Below are positions 44,741-53,446 of a stretch of DNA of 64,000 nucleotides, piece after piece. The DNA is from Promethearchaeota archaeon. GTDB lineage: Archaea > Asgardarchaeota > Lokiarchaeia > Sigyniarchaeales > SOKP01. The notes beneath the pieces were generated by a model. The model had not been told where the DNA came from, made no database searches, and saw only the letters and a program-made list of their open reading frames with translations. Where the stretch lies: the NCBI GenBank assembly GCA_019058445.1, contig JAHPZA010000006.1:186001-250000 (forward strand), in the 5' to 3' direction. Position 1 is the stretch's first letter. Each line of letters starts with the position of its first letter. The translations under genes were made by a program, and so were the position numbers.

Positions 44741-45385
44741 ATGATGGGATTTAATTTTGAGAGTTTAAAATCATGGAAACGAGTAGCTTGTCTAATTACT
44801 ATAATAGCTACGCTACAGATGATAGTTTTAACTTTAATTGCTATGATATTATACCCAGATGGATATTCCTTTGCAGAACATTTTTTTAGTCATCTAGGAT
44901 TAACACGCACTCCAAACGGTTCAGATAATACCGTCTGCAGGATTTTATTTATTATTGCTTTAATGGGTGCCGCAATCGGATTAATCCCATTTTGGGCAGT
45001 TATGACTACAATTTTTTCAAAGTTAGAAAGAATAAAGTATCTTAGTTACTTTGGGTCCATTCTTGGCTTTCTTTCTTCCCCATTTTTAATGGGTGTGGCA
45101 ATTTTCCCAGGAGATACACAGGGAGCCCTTCATAGTTTATCCGCGAAAATCTATTTCCTTCTTTTCGCAATCGCAATCGTAGTGTATTCATTAGCAATAT
45201 TCTTTAATAAAGATTATCAGAACTTATATGCTATTGTTGGGATACTTTTTTCTATTATAATCTGCTTATATATATTCCAGTTTTTTAGTGCTATTGGTCC
45301 GACTATGCAAAAAACAATAATTTATGGCTTCTGTTTATGGGGAGCTCTTCAAATAACAAAAGTCTGGAAAGAGGTTGGTACTTAA
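44741..45385 (+). CDS. DUF998-type membrane protein, copy 1
   Basis: A 214-residue protein with six to seven TM helices and the DUF998-like pattern: MILYPDGYSFAEHFFSHLGLTRTPNGSDNTV after helix 1 and FLMGVAIFPGDTQGALHSLSAKI in the centre. The family is widespread in archaea, has no proven function and resembles frpC/DUF998 membrane proteins. It directly precedes and overlaps the frame of a paralog. Confidence 0.8.
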   Translation: MMGFNFESLKSWKRVACLITIIATLQMIVLTLIAMILYPDGYSFAEHFFSHLGLTRTPNGSDNTVCRILFIIALMGAAIGLIPFWAVMTTIFSKLERIKYLSYFGSILGFLSSPFLMGVAIFPGDTQGALHSLSAKIYFLLFAIAIVVYSLAIFFNKDYQNLYAIVGILFSIIICLYIFQFFSAIGPTMQKTIIYGFCLWGALQITKVWKEVGT

Positions 45386-45386
45386 A

Positions 45387-46145
45387 GTGATTAAATCTAT
45401 TCAAACCCATTTGGAACGGATTTTTATTGCATTTTTAACTTTAGAGCTTTTAAAATCTTGGAAACGTGTAAGTTGTATCATAACTATGGTAGGGGGATTT
45501 CTATTTATATTACTAACTTTTATCGCTATGTTTTTTTATGAGGGAGGTTATTCTTTCACGGAAGATTATTTTAGCACCTTAGGAACAACCGTTAATGCAA
45601 AAACAAGCTCCTCAAATTTAATTTCAAGAATTTTATTTTTAATTGCATGCGTCGTAGTAGGAGCGTCTTTAATTCCATTTTGGATTGTATTTACTACTCT
45701 CTTTACCGAATCTAAATTAACATATTATATCAGTCTATTCGGCTCAAGCATAGGAGTAGCATCTTCTCTATTTTTAATGAGTGTAGGAATTTTCGCTGAG
45801 GACACCCAATATTTCCTCCATACAACTTTAGCTAGATTGTTTTTCATTTTTATTATGATTGCAATCTTGACATATTCTTTTGTAATTTTATTGAATTCAG
45901 AATATCCTAATAGTTATTCCTATATAGGCGTACTATTTTCTATTTCAAGCATAGCCTTCCTATATATTTTCAGATATTCAACACAAATTAGCGTGATTAT
46001 GCAAAAAATTATAGTTTACGGTTTTTGTTTGTGGACAGTGCTTCAAATTTCACAAGTTTGGAAGAAATATGGAATACCCCTCAATACTAAAAGACTACTG
46101 GGATTTTCACTAAAAAGATTTTCTTTTAAACAACAGAAATTTTAA
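45387..46145 (+). CDS. DUF998-type membrane protein, copy 2
   Basis: A paralog of the previous gene with a similar core: FYEGGYSFTEDYFSTLGTTVNAKTSSS and LFLMSVGIFAEDTQYFLHTTLARL, about six to seven TM helices, and a longer basic C-terminus (LKRFSFKQQKF). I chose GTG 45387, one base after the upstream stop and about a dozen bases after GAAAGAGG; the ORF track begins at TTG 45375 inside the previous gene. The tandem pair may form a heterodimer. Confidence 0.78.
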   Translation: MIKSIQTHLERIFIAFLTLELLKSWKRVSCIITMVGGFLFILLTFIAMFFYEGGYSFTEDYFSTLGTTVNAKTSSSNLISRILFLIACVVVGASLIPFWIVFTTLFTESKLTYYISLFGSSIGVASSLFLMSVGIFAEDTQYFLHTTLARLFFIFIMIAILTYSFVILLNSEYPNSYSYIGVLFSISSIAFLYIFRYSTQISVIMQKIIVYGFCLWTVLQISQVWKKYGIPLNTKRLLGFSLKRFSFKQQKF

Positions 46146-46332
46146 CTCATTTCATTGTTTTCTTACATTTTTACAAAAACTTAAAATAACAAAATCTTTA
46201 AACAAAATCTAAGTTTATACAAATTAATTATCTAAAGATAATTGGTTTTGTAAACTAACAGATATAAGATTGGAAAAGAATTGAAAGGAGAAATTAGAAT
46301 AGTTAAATTCTCACGGAAAAAAGGTGTCGATT

Positions 46333-46626
46333 TTGGCTAAAAAAGATTTTAAAAATGACTCAAATGTGTATATTGGCAAAAAAAGATCAATCAATTATGT
46401 CCTAGCGGCAATGGTTATCTTAAATGAGGACCGATCAGTTAGATTACTCGCACGAGGTAAATCTATTAGTCGAGCTGTGGACGTTGCTGAAATTTTAAGA
46501 AATAATTTTATTAAAGGTGCCAATTATGGTGAGGTTTTAATCGATTCAGAAGAAATTACTAATAGAGATGGCTCGAAAAGTAATGTTTCAAGCATGGAAA
46601 TCGAAATCTTACCGCCAAAAAAATAA
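46333..46626 (+). CDS. albA: Alba DNA/RNA-binding chromatin protein
   Basis: About 97 residues of the Alba family: NVYIGKKRSINYVLAAMVIL, then RLLARGKSISRAVDVAEILRNNF, and KSNVSSMEIEILPPK at the end. Alba dimers coat DNA and RNA in archaea and compact the chromosome; the lysine-rich KK in IGKKR is the acetylatable DNA-contact site in relatives. I prefer TTG 46333 (LAKKDFKND), six bases after AAAGGTG, over the GTG at 46324. The strong upstream region and single-gene organisation suit a highly expressed protein. Confidence 0.9.
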   Translation: MAKKDFKNDSNVYIGKKRSINYVLAAMVILNEDRSVRLLARGKSISRAVDVAEILRNNFIKGANYGEVLIDSEEITNRDGSKSNVSSMEIEILPPKK

Positions 46627-46703
46627 ACTATACAAATAAGATTCAGGAGATAATCAGGAAATATTCTTGATTCTTTTTTTTTAATTTTTATTATACAATT
46701 TTT

Positions 46704-47003
46704 TTAGAGAGTACTTTTTAATTCATTCAACTGAGTTATCACTTTATCAATTTTTTCTTTTGTTATATCTTTGTCTGTCAAATCCCTCATCAATCCGATA
46801 AAATCGTTAATGATTGGATGCTCCACTACAACTAACGTCTGATTTAATGTGTTTACGTCCAAAATCAATGCAGAGTTTAATACTTCAGCCATTCCTAATA
46901 TATCCTTAAGCACTAGTTTATTATCTTCTGTATAATTTACAATGACAATATCTTCCATTATTTGAGAACTATCATTTTTTCGAATTATTTTAAATTCACA
47001 CAT
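46704..47003 (-). CDS. CooT-like nickel-binding protein
   Basis: A 99-residue protein starting MCEFKII, with Cys2 at the position that binds nickel in the CooT family, followed by a small beta-barrel pattern (DIVIVNYTEDNKLVLKDILG, LILDVNTLNQTLVVVE). It is longer than bacterial CooT (about 65 residues) by a C-terminal helix. CooT supports nickel delivery to CO dehydrogenase. It is divergent from the CODH/ACS subunit genes cdhB and cdhC, and a palindrome of the shared type sits in between. The context makes the assignment firm. Confidence 0.78.
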   Translation of the reverse strand: MCEFKIIRKNDSSQIMEDIVIVNYTEDNKLVLKDILGMAEVLNSALILDVNTLNQTLVVVEHPIINDFIGLMRDLTDKDITKEKIDKVITQLNELKSTL

Positions 47004-47064
47004 ATTTAACTCCTCATCAAACTTCTCTTAAGAATAAATATTTATCATAATGATATAGACGATT

Positions 47065-47078
47065 TGAATAATAATTCA
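47065..47078. promoter_or_regulatory. Palindromic operator candidate TGAATAATAATTCA
   Basis: One base off the TGAATAATTATTCA palindrome with both arms intact, between the divergent CooT-like gene and cdhB, 62 bases before the CooT start and 145 before cdhB. It ties this cluster to the cdhA promoter 19 kb away. Confidence 0.55.
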
Positions 47079-47222
47079 TTTCATTAATAAGTATATTTTT
47101 ATTATAATCTTTATAATTTCCGAGTTATTGTGAATTATCTGTTAAAAATAATGTTTTTTAATTACGTACAATTTTCAAAGGTATAGAATTTAACTAGCAA
47201 TTATTTAAAAAAACAGTCGAAA

Positions 47223-47768
47223 TTGATTATTATGGCAAGACCATATCAAAAAGCAAACATACCTGGACCAGAAATGGGAACTTCAGTGCCTGATCCAGTA
47301 GTTATGGCGAATCTTTTAAAATCTCCGAAGAAAAAAGTGTTTGTCATTGGCTCAGAATCATTAAGCAAAAATATGACGCTTGATGGAAAATTAGTTGCTG
47401 AATACTTTGTAGAAATTGCCAATAAACTTAAATGCCCCGTAGTTGCAACAGGACATGCGCATAAATTCTTGAAGGGTAAAATTGACGCAAACTTACTATA
47501 TGACATGTCTCTCATAAATATTACAGGCAGATTAAGCGATAAAAACTGGAAAGGTCTCGATGGAGAAGGCCAATATGCGATGGCAATTTTTGGTGGACAT
47601 ATTGTTTATTATGTTAGTCAAACATTATCTAGGATAAAGAATTTCACAAATTGGGTACGAACAATAGATCTAGATAAATATTCCCATCCTAATGCTAGAT
47701 TCAGCCTACCAAATTTAAGTAATGCTGAATGGAAGGAATATCTCGAAAAAATCATTGAAAATTTATAA
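47223..47768 (+). CDS. cdhB: CODH/ACS epsilon subunit
   Basis: A 181-residue CdhB: GPEMGTSVPDPVVMANLLKSPKKKVFVIG at the N-terminus, VVATGHAHKFL in the centre and YYVSQTLSRIKNF after. It has the Rossmann-like fold of the CODH epsilon subunit, which associates with CdhA and is thought to bind FAD or assist electron transfer in the archaeal complex. It is separated from cdhC by 67 bases and shares its promoter. It lies 16 kb away from cdhA rather than beside it as in methanogens. Confidence 0.9.
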   Translation: MIIMARPYQKANIPGPEMGTSVPDPVVMANLLKSPKKKVFVIGSESLSKNMTLDGKLVAEYFVEIANKLKCPVVATGHAHKFLKGKIDANLLYDMSLINITGRLSDKNWKGLDGEGQYAMAIFGGHIVYYVSQTLSRIKNFTNWVRTIDLDKYSHPNARFSLPNLSNAEWKEYLEKIIENL

Positions 47769-47835
47769 ACTAAATAATTGAAAATCTATATTTAATAAAA
47801 TAAATATTATCTTGAAAAAAGTGAGGAAATAAAAT

Positions 47836-49269
47836 ATGAGTTTTTCTGACATCCCTGTGGACGTAGGTCCAGTATACGAGGGTGAAAGGATTCGTGCAAA
47901 GCAGATGTATGTCGAGCTTGGGGGACCTAAAATTGAAACTGGACATTTCGAATTAGTAAGGGTAAGACCAGCAAAAGAGATCAAAGATGGACAGATTAAG
48001 GTCATTGGACCAGATCTTAAGGATATGGAAGAGGGTTCAACCCATCCAATTGGAATTTTAGTGGAGGTTTCAGGCCCTGAGTTGGAAGAGGATTTAGAAG
48101 CAGTTTTTGAAAGGCGAGTGCATGAATTTTGCAATTTTGTTAATGGAATCATGCATTTAAACCAGAGATATACAAATTGGATGCGAATTTCTAAAGCCGC
48201 ATTTGAAAAGGGTTTTAATTCATTCGAGTTATTGGGTACTGTGTTAATTAGACTCTACAAAGCTGAGTTGCCAATCATTAAACAAGCCCAGGTTACAATA
48301 TATACAGATCCTAAGGAAATTGAAAAGCCTTATGAAATGGCAATGAAAGTTTATAACGCAAGAGACGAAAGAGCTCGAAGTATTAACGATGAAGATGTAG
48401 ATATGTATTATGGATGTGTTTTGTGCCAGTCATTTGCACCAACCCATTGTTGTATCATTACTCCAAATCGTATGAGTTTGTGCGGTTCAATATCCTGGTT
48501 TGATGCGAGAGCTGCATCACGAGTGGATCCTAAAGGACCACTCTTTGAAGTAGAGCCAAAGAAATGCTTAAATGATGTCGCTGGCGAATTTGAAGGAGTA
48601 AATGAAACATTAAAGAAACGATCCCTTGGAGAAATAGATAGAATTTATCTTTACTCAGGAATGGAGTACCCACATACTTCCTGTGGCTGTTTTGAAGCCA
48701 TTGATTTTTATATCCCGGAAATAAACGGTCACGGTATCATTGATAGGAGTTATGATGGCGTAGCGATTAATGGCTTACCATTTTCTGCAATGGCGAATCA
48801 AACCGGTGGTGGAAAACAAATGCCTGGTTTCAATGGAATTAGCATACAATACATTATCTCACCAAAATACCAATTATACGATGGACTTCAAGATGGATTA
48901 AAGAGCGGTATTGAAACTGTTGTTTGGATGGGTAAAACAGTTAAGGATCGAATAGCAGAATTTCTTCCAGCCGATTTAGTAGATAAAATAGCAACTGAAG
49001 AAGATGTCCAAGACATCAATCAATTAAGAGATTGGATTGAAAAAGTAAAACATCCGATTATGGAAACTGAGGGCTATAAAGCTGCAATTGGAGGGGAAGA
49101 AGAAGAGGAAGAATGGGAAGAAGAAGGTGCTATGGTTCCAATGGGAACTGTAGGAATGACCATTCCCGGTGCTGGCGGTGTTGGCGGATTTAAAGTAATC
49201 CTTAAAAACTGCAAGATTCACGCAGAATCAATTATCATTAAGAGAATTGAACCTAAGCGAAAGAAATAA
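47836..49269 (+). CDS. cdhC: Acetyl-CoA synthase beta subunit
   Basis: A 477-residue archaeal ACS without the N-terminal CODH-binding domain of bacterial AcsB. The A-cluster ligands lie in YGCVLCQSFAPTHCC and MSLCGSISW (about residues 193-215); SGMEYPHTSCGCFEAI and MANQTGGGKQMPGF follow. A glutamate-rich linker (GGEEEEEEWEEEG, about residue 420) precedes a C-terminal tail (GGFKVILKNCKIHAESII). It condenses CO, a methyl group and CoA to acetyl-CoA at a Ni-Ni-[4Fe-4S] site. A good start follows GTGAGGA. Confidence 0.95.
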   Translation: MSFSDIPVDVGPVYEGERIRAKQMYVELGGPKIETGHFELVRVRPAKEIKDGQIKVIGPDLKDMEEGSTHPIGILVEVSGPELEEDLEAVFERRVHEFCNFVNGIMHLNQRYTNWMRISKAAFEKGFNSFELLGTVLIRLYKAELPIIKQAQVTIYTDPKEIEKPYEMAMKVYNARDERARSINDEDVDMYYGCVLCQSFAPTHCCIITPNRMSLCGSISWFDARAASRVDPKGPLFEVEPKKCLNDVAGEFEGVNETLKKRSLGEIDRIYLYSGMEYPHTSCGCFEAIDFYIPEINGHGIIDRSYDGVAINGLPFSAMANQTGGGKQMPGFNGISIQYIISPKYQLYDGLQDGLKSGIETVVWMGKTVKDRIAEFLPADLVDKIATEEDVQDINQLRDWIEKVKHPIMETEGYKAAIGGEEEEEEWEEEGAMVPMGTVGMTIPGAGGVGGFKVILKNCKIHAESIIIKRIEPKRKK

Positions 49270-49280
49270 TAATTTATTAC

Positions 49281-49297
49281 TTTTTTTACTTTTTTTT
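49281..49297 (+). terminator. T-rich tract after cdhC
   Basis: Two runs of T (7 and 8) separated by AC follow the cdhC stop, a likely transcription end for the cdhBC unit. Confidence 0.4.
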
Positions 49298-49454
49298 GTA
49301 TATTGCTCATAGTGATTCATTGTTCTAAACAATAGTATTACAATCTATCTCGTTCTTATATATTTCATTATTTTTTGAGACTTTTATCATTTATAAGCAC
49401 CTTTAAAATAATGATCATAATACGTCTTGTTAAACAACATTATATAAACTTAAA

Positions 49455-50579
49455 ATGTCGAGTAAGAGCAACTTTAGTTTTATTCATGCAAGTGATATCC
49501 ATCTTGGCAGCAATCAATTTTGGAATATATATCGGTCCTATGATTTTATTAGGGTATTTCATGAAATACTAGACCTGGGAATTTTTCACCAAGTTGATTT
49601 TATTTTATTAGGAGGTGATGTTTTCACCTCACTTGAAGTACTTCCAGAAAATTTAACTAAAATTGTTGAAATATTAAATAATTTTAAAAGTGCTTCCAAT
49701 GAATCAATTCCTTTGATTGCAATCGAGGGAAACCATGATATTCGAAAATATTCAAGAGGGACAAGGATTAATCACGGACAGTCATGGTTAAAATTCCTTG
49801 CGAGCTTAGGATTAATTATTCTTCTTGACGCAAATATTGAGGGTTCACCAGAGCAAATGTTTCCAAATTATGATTTTACTAAAAAAAAGGGAGGGAAAAT
49901 ACAAGTAAAATCCGCTATAATTTATGGGACTCGATATCTTGGTCAAAAACCAGAAGTTTATCTCCCCAAAATTAAAGATGCTATTAAGGTTGATGATGGC
50001 CTGTTTCATATTCTAATCCAACATTTTGGTATTCAAGGTCAGATGGAAAATGTACCCGGAATTGATTTTCAGAAGGTACAAATTTTAAAGGATCGCGTAG
50101 ATTACTTAGCTTTGGGTCATTTTCATCTTCAATTTACTATAGATAATTGGATATTTAATCCGGGTTCTTCTGAAGCTGCTTGTTCAATCGATTTTTCATA
50201 TAAACGAGGTATTTTTTTGGTAAACGTTCTAAAAAGGAATAAATACATTAAACATGTCAATCCGATTAGGCTAAGAAACCGAAAATCTATGTGGAGAACG
50301 ATATATTTCAACACCCAATTCAACGACAAGGAAAAGATGAATAATTTTATTATTCAGAAATTGAAAAATTTACTAAAAAATCTCCGAGATGATTTGGAAC
50401 CTTCTGATCCAAAAGTACCACTCCTATTCTTGTTACTAAAAGGAATAGAACCAGCAAAATCGTGCAAAATTGATGAAAAGTATTTAAGTAAAATCCTTAC
50501 GGAAACATTACCTTTAATCGGAGTAAGAATTTATCAAAAATTTAAGAATCCATTAAAAACAATAGACAAATTCTTTTAA
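49455..50579 (+). CDS. Mre11/SbcD-type nuclease
   Basis: A 374-residue metallophosphoesterase of the Mre11 type: HASDIHLGSNQ (motif I), LLGGDVFTS (motif II), IEGNHDIRKYS (motif III), FHILIQHFGIQG (motif IV) and LALGHFHLQ (motif V). Motif II has Val-Phe in place of the usual Leu-Phe-Asp, so metal 2 chemistry may be altered. Archaeal Mre11 processes DNA ends with Rad50 and HerA/NurA. No Rad50, HerA or NurA gene is adjacent; normally they cluster, so this may be a stand-alone paralog. Confidence 0.82.
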   Translation: MSSKSNFSFIHASDIHLGSNQFWNIYRSYDFIRVFHEILDLGIFHQVDFILLGGDVFTSLEVLPENLTKIVEILNNFKSASNESIPLIAIEGNHDIRKYSRGTRINHGQSWLKFLASLGLIILLDANIEGSPEQMFPNYDFTKKKGGKIQVKSAIIYGTRYLGQKPEVYLPKIKDAIKVDDGLFHILIQHFGIQGQMENVPGIDFQKVQILKDRVDYLALGHFHLQFTIDNWIFNPGSSEAACSIDFSYKRGIFLVNVLKRNKYIKHVNPIRLRNRKSMWRTIYFNTQFNDKEKMNNFIIQKLKNLLKNLRDDLEPSDPKVPLLFLLLKGIEPAKSCKIDEKYLSKILTETLPLIGVRIYQKFKNPLKTIDKFF

Positions 50580-50610
50580 AAATAATGAAGATTGTAAAAA
50601 TAGTTAGAAT

Positions 50611-51075
50611 TTAGATATAATATCCCGTGCTATCTTCATGATAAGAATCATTCTCATCATCTTCCTCATCGCCGTCATTTTCACCCATGAGTTTTTTATA
50701 GAGAGCTTTTAGAAAATCCTCGGGATTATCAGAATCGACATCTAAATCTTTAAAATCTCTGGGATCGATTTTTATTATACCCCCTTGTTTAAATGGCATA
50801 AATTTGCTTCGCATTTCTTGTTGCATCTTTTCTTGTTTTTTCTGCCGTATGACTAATTCTTTTTTCATCAATTCTTTTAATTCATCAACAACAAGGGTAT
50901 CCAATTCCGAGGGTTCTAAATCCAATAATGTTTGAACTCCAAAAGTTTTCGTAATCTTCTTAATCGCTTTGTCTTTTTTTTCTTCCGGAATCTGATGTAT
51001 TGATTCTAAATTTAATTTATTTAGAATATTTAGCCAATCAAGTTTTATGGTCCAACTATACTCTTTTTCAGACAT
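50611..51075 (-). CDS. Hypothetical protein with acidic tail
   Basis: A 154-residue protein I do not recognise. The N-terminal 70 residues look like a helical fold (WTIKLDWLNILNKLNLE, GVQTLLDLEPSELDTL), then a basic/glutamine helix (RQKKQEKMQQEMRSKF) and a strongly acidic tail (DGDEEDDEND). Acidic tails are common on chaperone-type or chromatin-associated proteins. No metal motif or TM. Antisense to the preceding gene's end. Confidence 0.55.
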   Translation of the reverse strand: MSEKEYSWTIKLDWLNILNKLNLESIHQIPEEKKDKAIKKITKTFGVQTLLDLEPSELDTLVVDELKELMKKELVIRQKKQEKMQQEMRSKFMPFKQGGIIKIDPRDFKDLDVDSDNPEDFLKALYKKLMGENDGDEEDDENDSYHEDSTGYYI

Positions 51076-51183
51076 AGGGTTATTTTTTATTTTTTCAAGT
51101 AATATAGTTTTTTATACTAGTTAAAATTTTCTTTTCTGTTCTTGGTAAGATTATGAATTATCATAGATATAAATGTAATCTTT

Positions 51184-52050
51184 TTAACTTATAAATTCTA
51201 AAATATTCGAAATAACCTTTTCAGGAGCATCTACCAATACCCAGTGAGAGGCATTCTCGATTCGAACAATTTTTAAATCGCTTACATAATCTTCTAATCC
51301 TTCTAAAATTTTTGGCGTGAGTGCCATGTCTTTCATGCCATGAATAACCAGTGTAGGGACATTTATCATTCCATTCCAATCGTCAGCAACAGATGGATTT
51401 GCCGCACTTGCTCGATAATAATTAACACCAGCGGTTATCGCCCCGGGTTGAGACCATGCTTCTACATATTTTTCTTTATCAAAATCACTAAAGGCTTTTT
51501 TATTGACAGCCATTCCGAAGACAGCAAATTTTAGAGCTTGAAAATTTTTTTCGAAAAGGATTTTCTCCCCATCAGGCTGTAAAAATCTGAAAATATACCC
51601 ACTGGCTTTGACTTGATTTTTATCTTTTTGTTTCATGAGGAGATTATTAAAGATAAGCAGATGTGGCGCGTTGAGTATTATTAACTTTTTTAATAAATCG
51701 GGATATTTTTCAGCAAAGCCCCATGCCACTACTCCACCCCAATCATGTCCCGCTAGATAAAATTTACCTAAATTTAATTTTTCACTTAGGCCTTTTATGT
51801 CATCCACGAGAATCTGCAGGGAATAATTTTCAACACCATCTGGCTTATCTGAGAGGTTGTACCCTCGCATATCGGGAATAATTAATTGATATTTATCTTT
51901 TAATCCCGGAATCACATCTTTCCAACAATACCAAAATTCCGGAAATCCATGAAGCAGAACTATGGGCTCTCCAGCACCGATTATAACGATATGAAGTTTT
52001 ACTCCATTAATTTCAATATATTTTTCTTCAATTTCGTCTAATATTGTCAT
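51184..52050 (-). CDS. Alpha/beta hydrolase (epoxide hydrolase type)
   Basis: A 288-residue alpha/beta hydrolase: oxyanion-hole HGFPEFWYCW, nucleophile elbow GHDWGGVVAWG (Asp, as in epoxide hydrolases and haloalkane dehalogenases), and the catalytic His in NASHWVLVDAPE. A cap domain lies at about residues 130-210. It could hydrolyse epoxides or related esters. Single gene; no operon partners. Confidence 0.87.
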   Translation of the reverse strand: MTILDEIEEKYIEINGVKLHIVIIGAGEPIVLLHGFPEFWYCWKDVIPGLKDKYQLIIPDMRGYNLSDKPDGVENYSLQILVDDIKGLSEKLNLGKFYLAGHDWGGVVAWGFAEKYPDLLKKLIILNAPHLLIFNNLLMKQKDKNQVKASGYIFRFLQPDGEKILFEKNFQALKFAVFGMAVNKKAFSDFDKEKYVEAWSQPGAITAGVNYYRASAANPSVADDWNGMINVPTLVIHGMKDMALTPKILEGLEDYVSDLKIVRIENASHWVLVDAPEKVISNILEFIS

Positions 52051-52306
52051 TCAAAGATCAACTTTAGTAATTATTAACTACCCAAATTATACTATTTATA
52101 TTAATATTGACCTTTTTTTATATAGAGAAATGAAAAATAACAATATCATTTTGATCTTAAATAATAAAATAGGTTAAAATTTGATTGTTCTATCTGTCAC
52201 AACAAATTTCTGATTAAAACGATTTTTAAGGGAATAAACTATTAGAAATTCACTAAAAAATAAATGATTATTTAGGCCGGAATATAACTTACTCTAAGGG
52301 GATATT

Positions 52307-53428
52307 ATGGTAAGTATTATAGATGCGATATTTACAATTTTAGTAATTAATGCGATACTTTTAGCACTTGGAAGTATAATATTTGGAGTTGCATGTTGGC
52401 GTAAACGAGATTTAATCTCATATCTTCCAATCTATATTACCTTTTCCATTGGAAATGCTTTTTATTTAAACCAGTTTGTTGATGTTACTTATCAAATCAT
52501 TGGCGCGATGTTTTTTGTTGGTGCGGCTTTGTGTATATTTACTGCATCATTTCAAGATTATTATAAGAATTTTATCAAACCAAATCATAGAGCATCTCAA
52601 ATCTCTAATATCACTCTTGCTACTGTAGTTGTAAGTCCATTGGTTATAGCTATGCAAATTATCTTGGTAATTTTATTAATATGTGCCTCGATAATGCTCT
52701 TGCGTGTATATTTAAAAACAAGATCAACCATAAAATTACTATTTATGACATGTGCTATGGCTGCTGTGTTGGGACTTATATTACAATTAAATCCATTTTT
52801 TGAATTAGAATTTGCTTTATTTTTAGGGAATGCAGTTGCAACAGTTTATATCTCGATACTTCTTGTTATAGGAATTGTTGCTAATATAGAATTACAGCTA
52901 GATAAATCTATGGATACTCTGAAGAGGGTAATAAATTCAGCACAAAATGTAAGTGTTGATACTTCCAATATGGCAACTGAATTAGCTGCAAGTGCTAGCG
53001 AGGTAAATGCATCATCTGAGGAAATTGCTTCCACTGTACAAGTAATGAATAATGAAACACAAATTATAATGGATTCTACAGATGATTTATATAATGTAAT
53101 GGAATTAATAAAAAGTATAGCTGATCAAACAAATCTATTAGCTTTAAATGCTGCTATAGAAGCAGGGAGAGCAGGTGAATATGGAAGAGGTTTTGCGGTG
53201 GTTGCTGATGAAGTACGAAAATTAGCAGAGGAATCGAAAAGCGCCGTTGAAAATACGTCATATAAGATTGATGGAATCATTAAGAATATTCAAAAATCTA
53301 CTAATTCAATGGAAGGAATTAGTGCTTCAACGGAAGAACAAACCGCATCAATGGAAGAAATAACAGCTATGGCTAATAAACTAGGTTCAATGGCCGAAGA
53401 ATTAAGAAAAAATCTAACAATGGAGTAA
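52307..53428 (+). CDS. 7TM sensor fused to MCP signalling domain, copy D
   Basis: A 373-residue paralog of 7421 with an ATG start after AAGGGGAT. Seven TM helices (loop [18 protein letters not shown] after helix 1) lead to [24 protein letters not shown], the tip [23 protein letters not shown], and [16 protein letters not shown]. No HAMP domain. The membrane half is the most divergent of the full-length paralogs and lacks the DPGG loop. Convergent with a HEAT-repeat gene. Confidence 0.87.
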   Translation: MVSIIDAIFTILVINAILLALGSIIFGVACWRKRDLISYLPIYITFSIGNAFYLNQFVDVTYQIIGAMFFVGAALCIFTASFQDYYKNFIKPNHRASQISNITLATVVVSPLVIAMQIILVILLICASIMLLRVYLKTRSTIKLLFMTCAMAAVLGLILQLNPFFELEFALFLGNAVATVYISILLVIGIVANIELQLDKSMDTLKRVINSAQNVSVDTSNMATELAASASEVNASSEEIASTVQVMNNETQIIMDSTDDLYNVMELIKSIADQTNLLALNAAIEAGRAGEYGRGFAVVADEVRKLAEESKSAVENTSYKIDGIIKNIQKSTNSMEGISASTEEQTASMEEITAMANKLGSMAEELRKNLTME

Positions 53429-53446
53429 TTTTCAATAGAAATATCA

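Noticed and set aside
49375-49572. 65-aa ORF on the track overlapping the Mre11 start
   Set aside because: Out of frame with Mre11 and lacking a ribosome site; the Mre11 frame explains the DNA.
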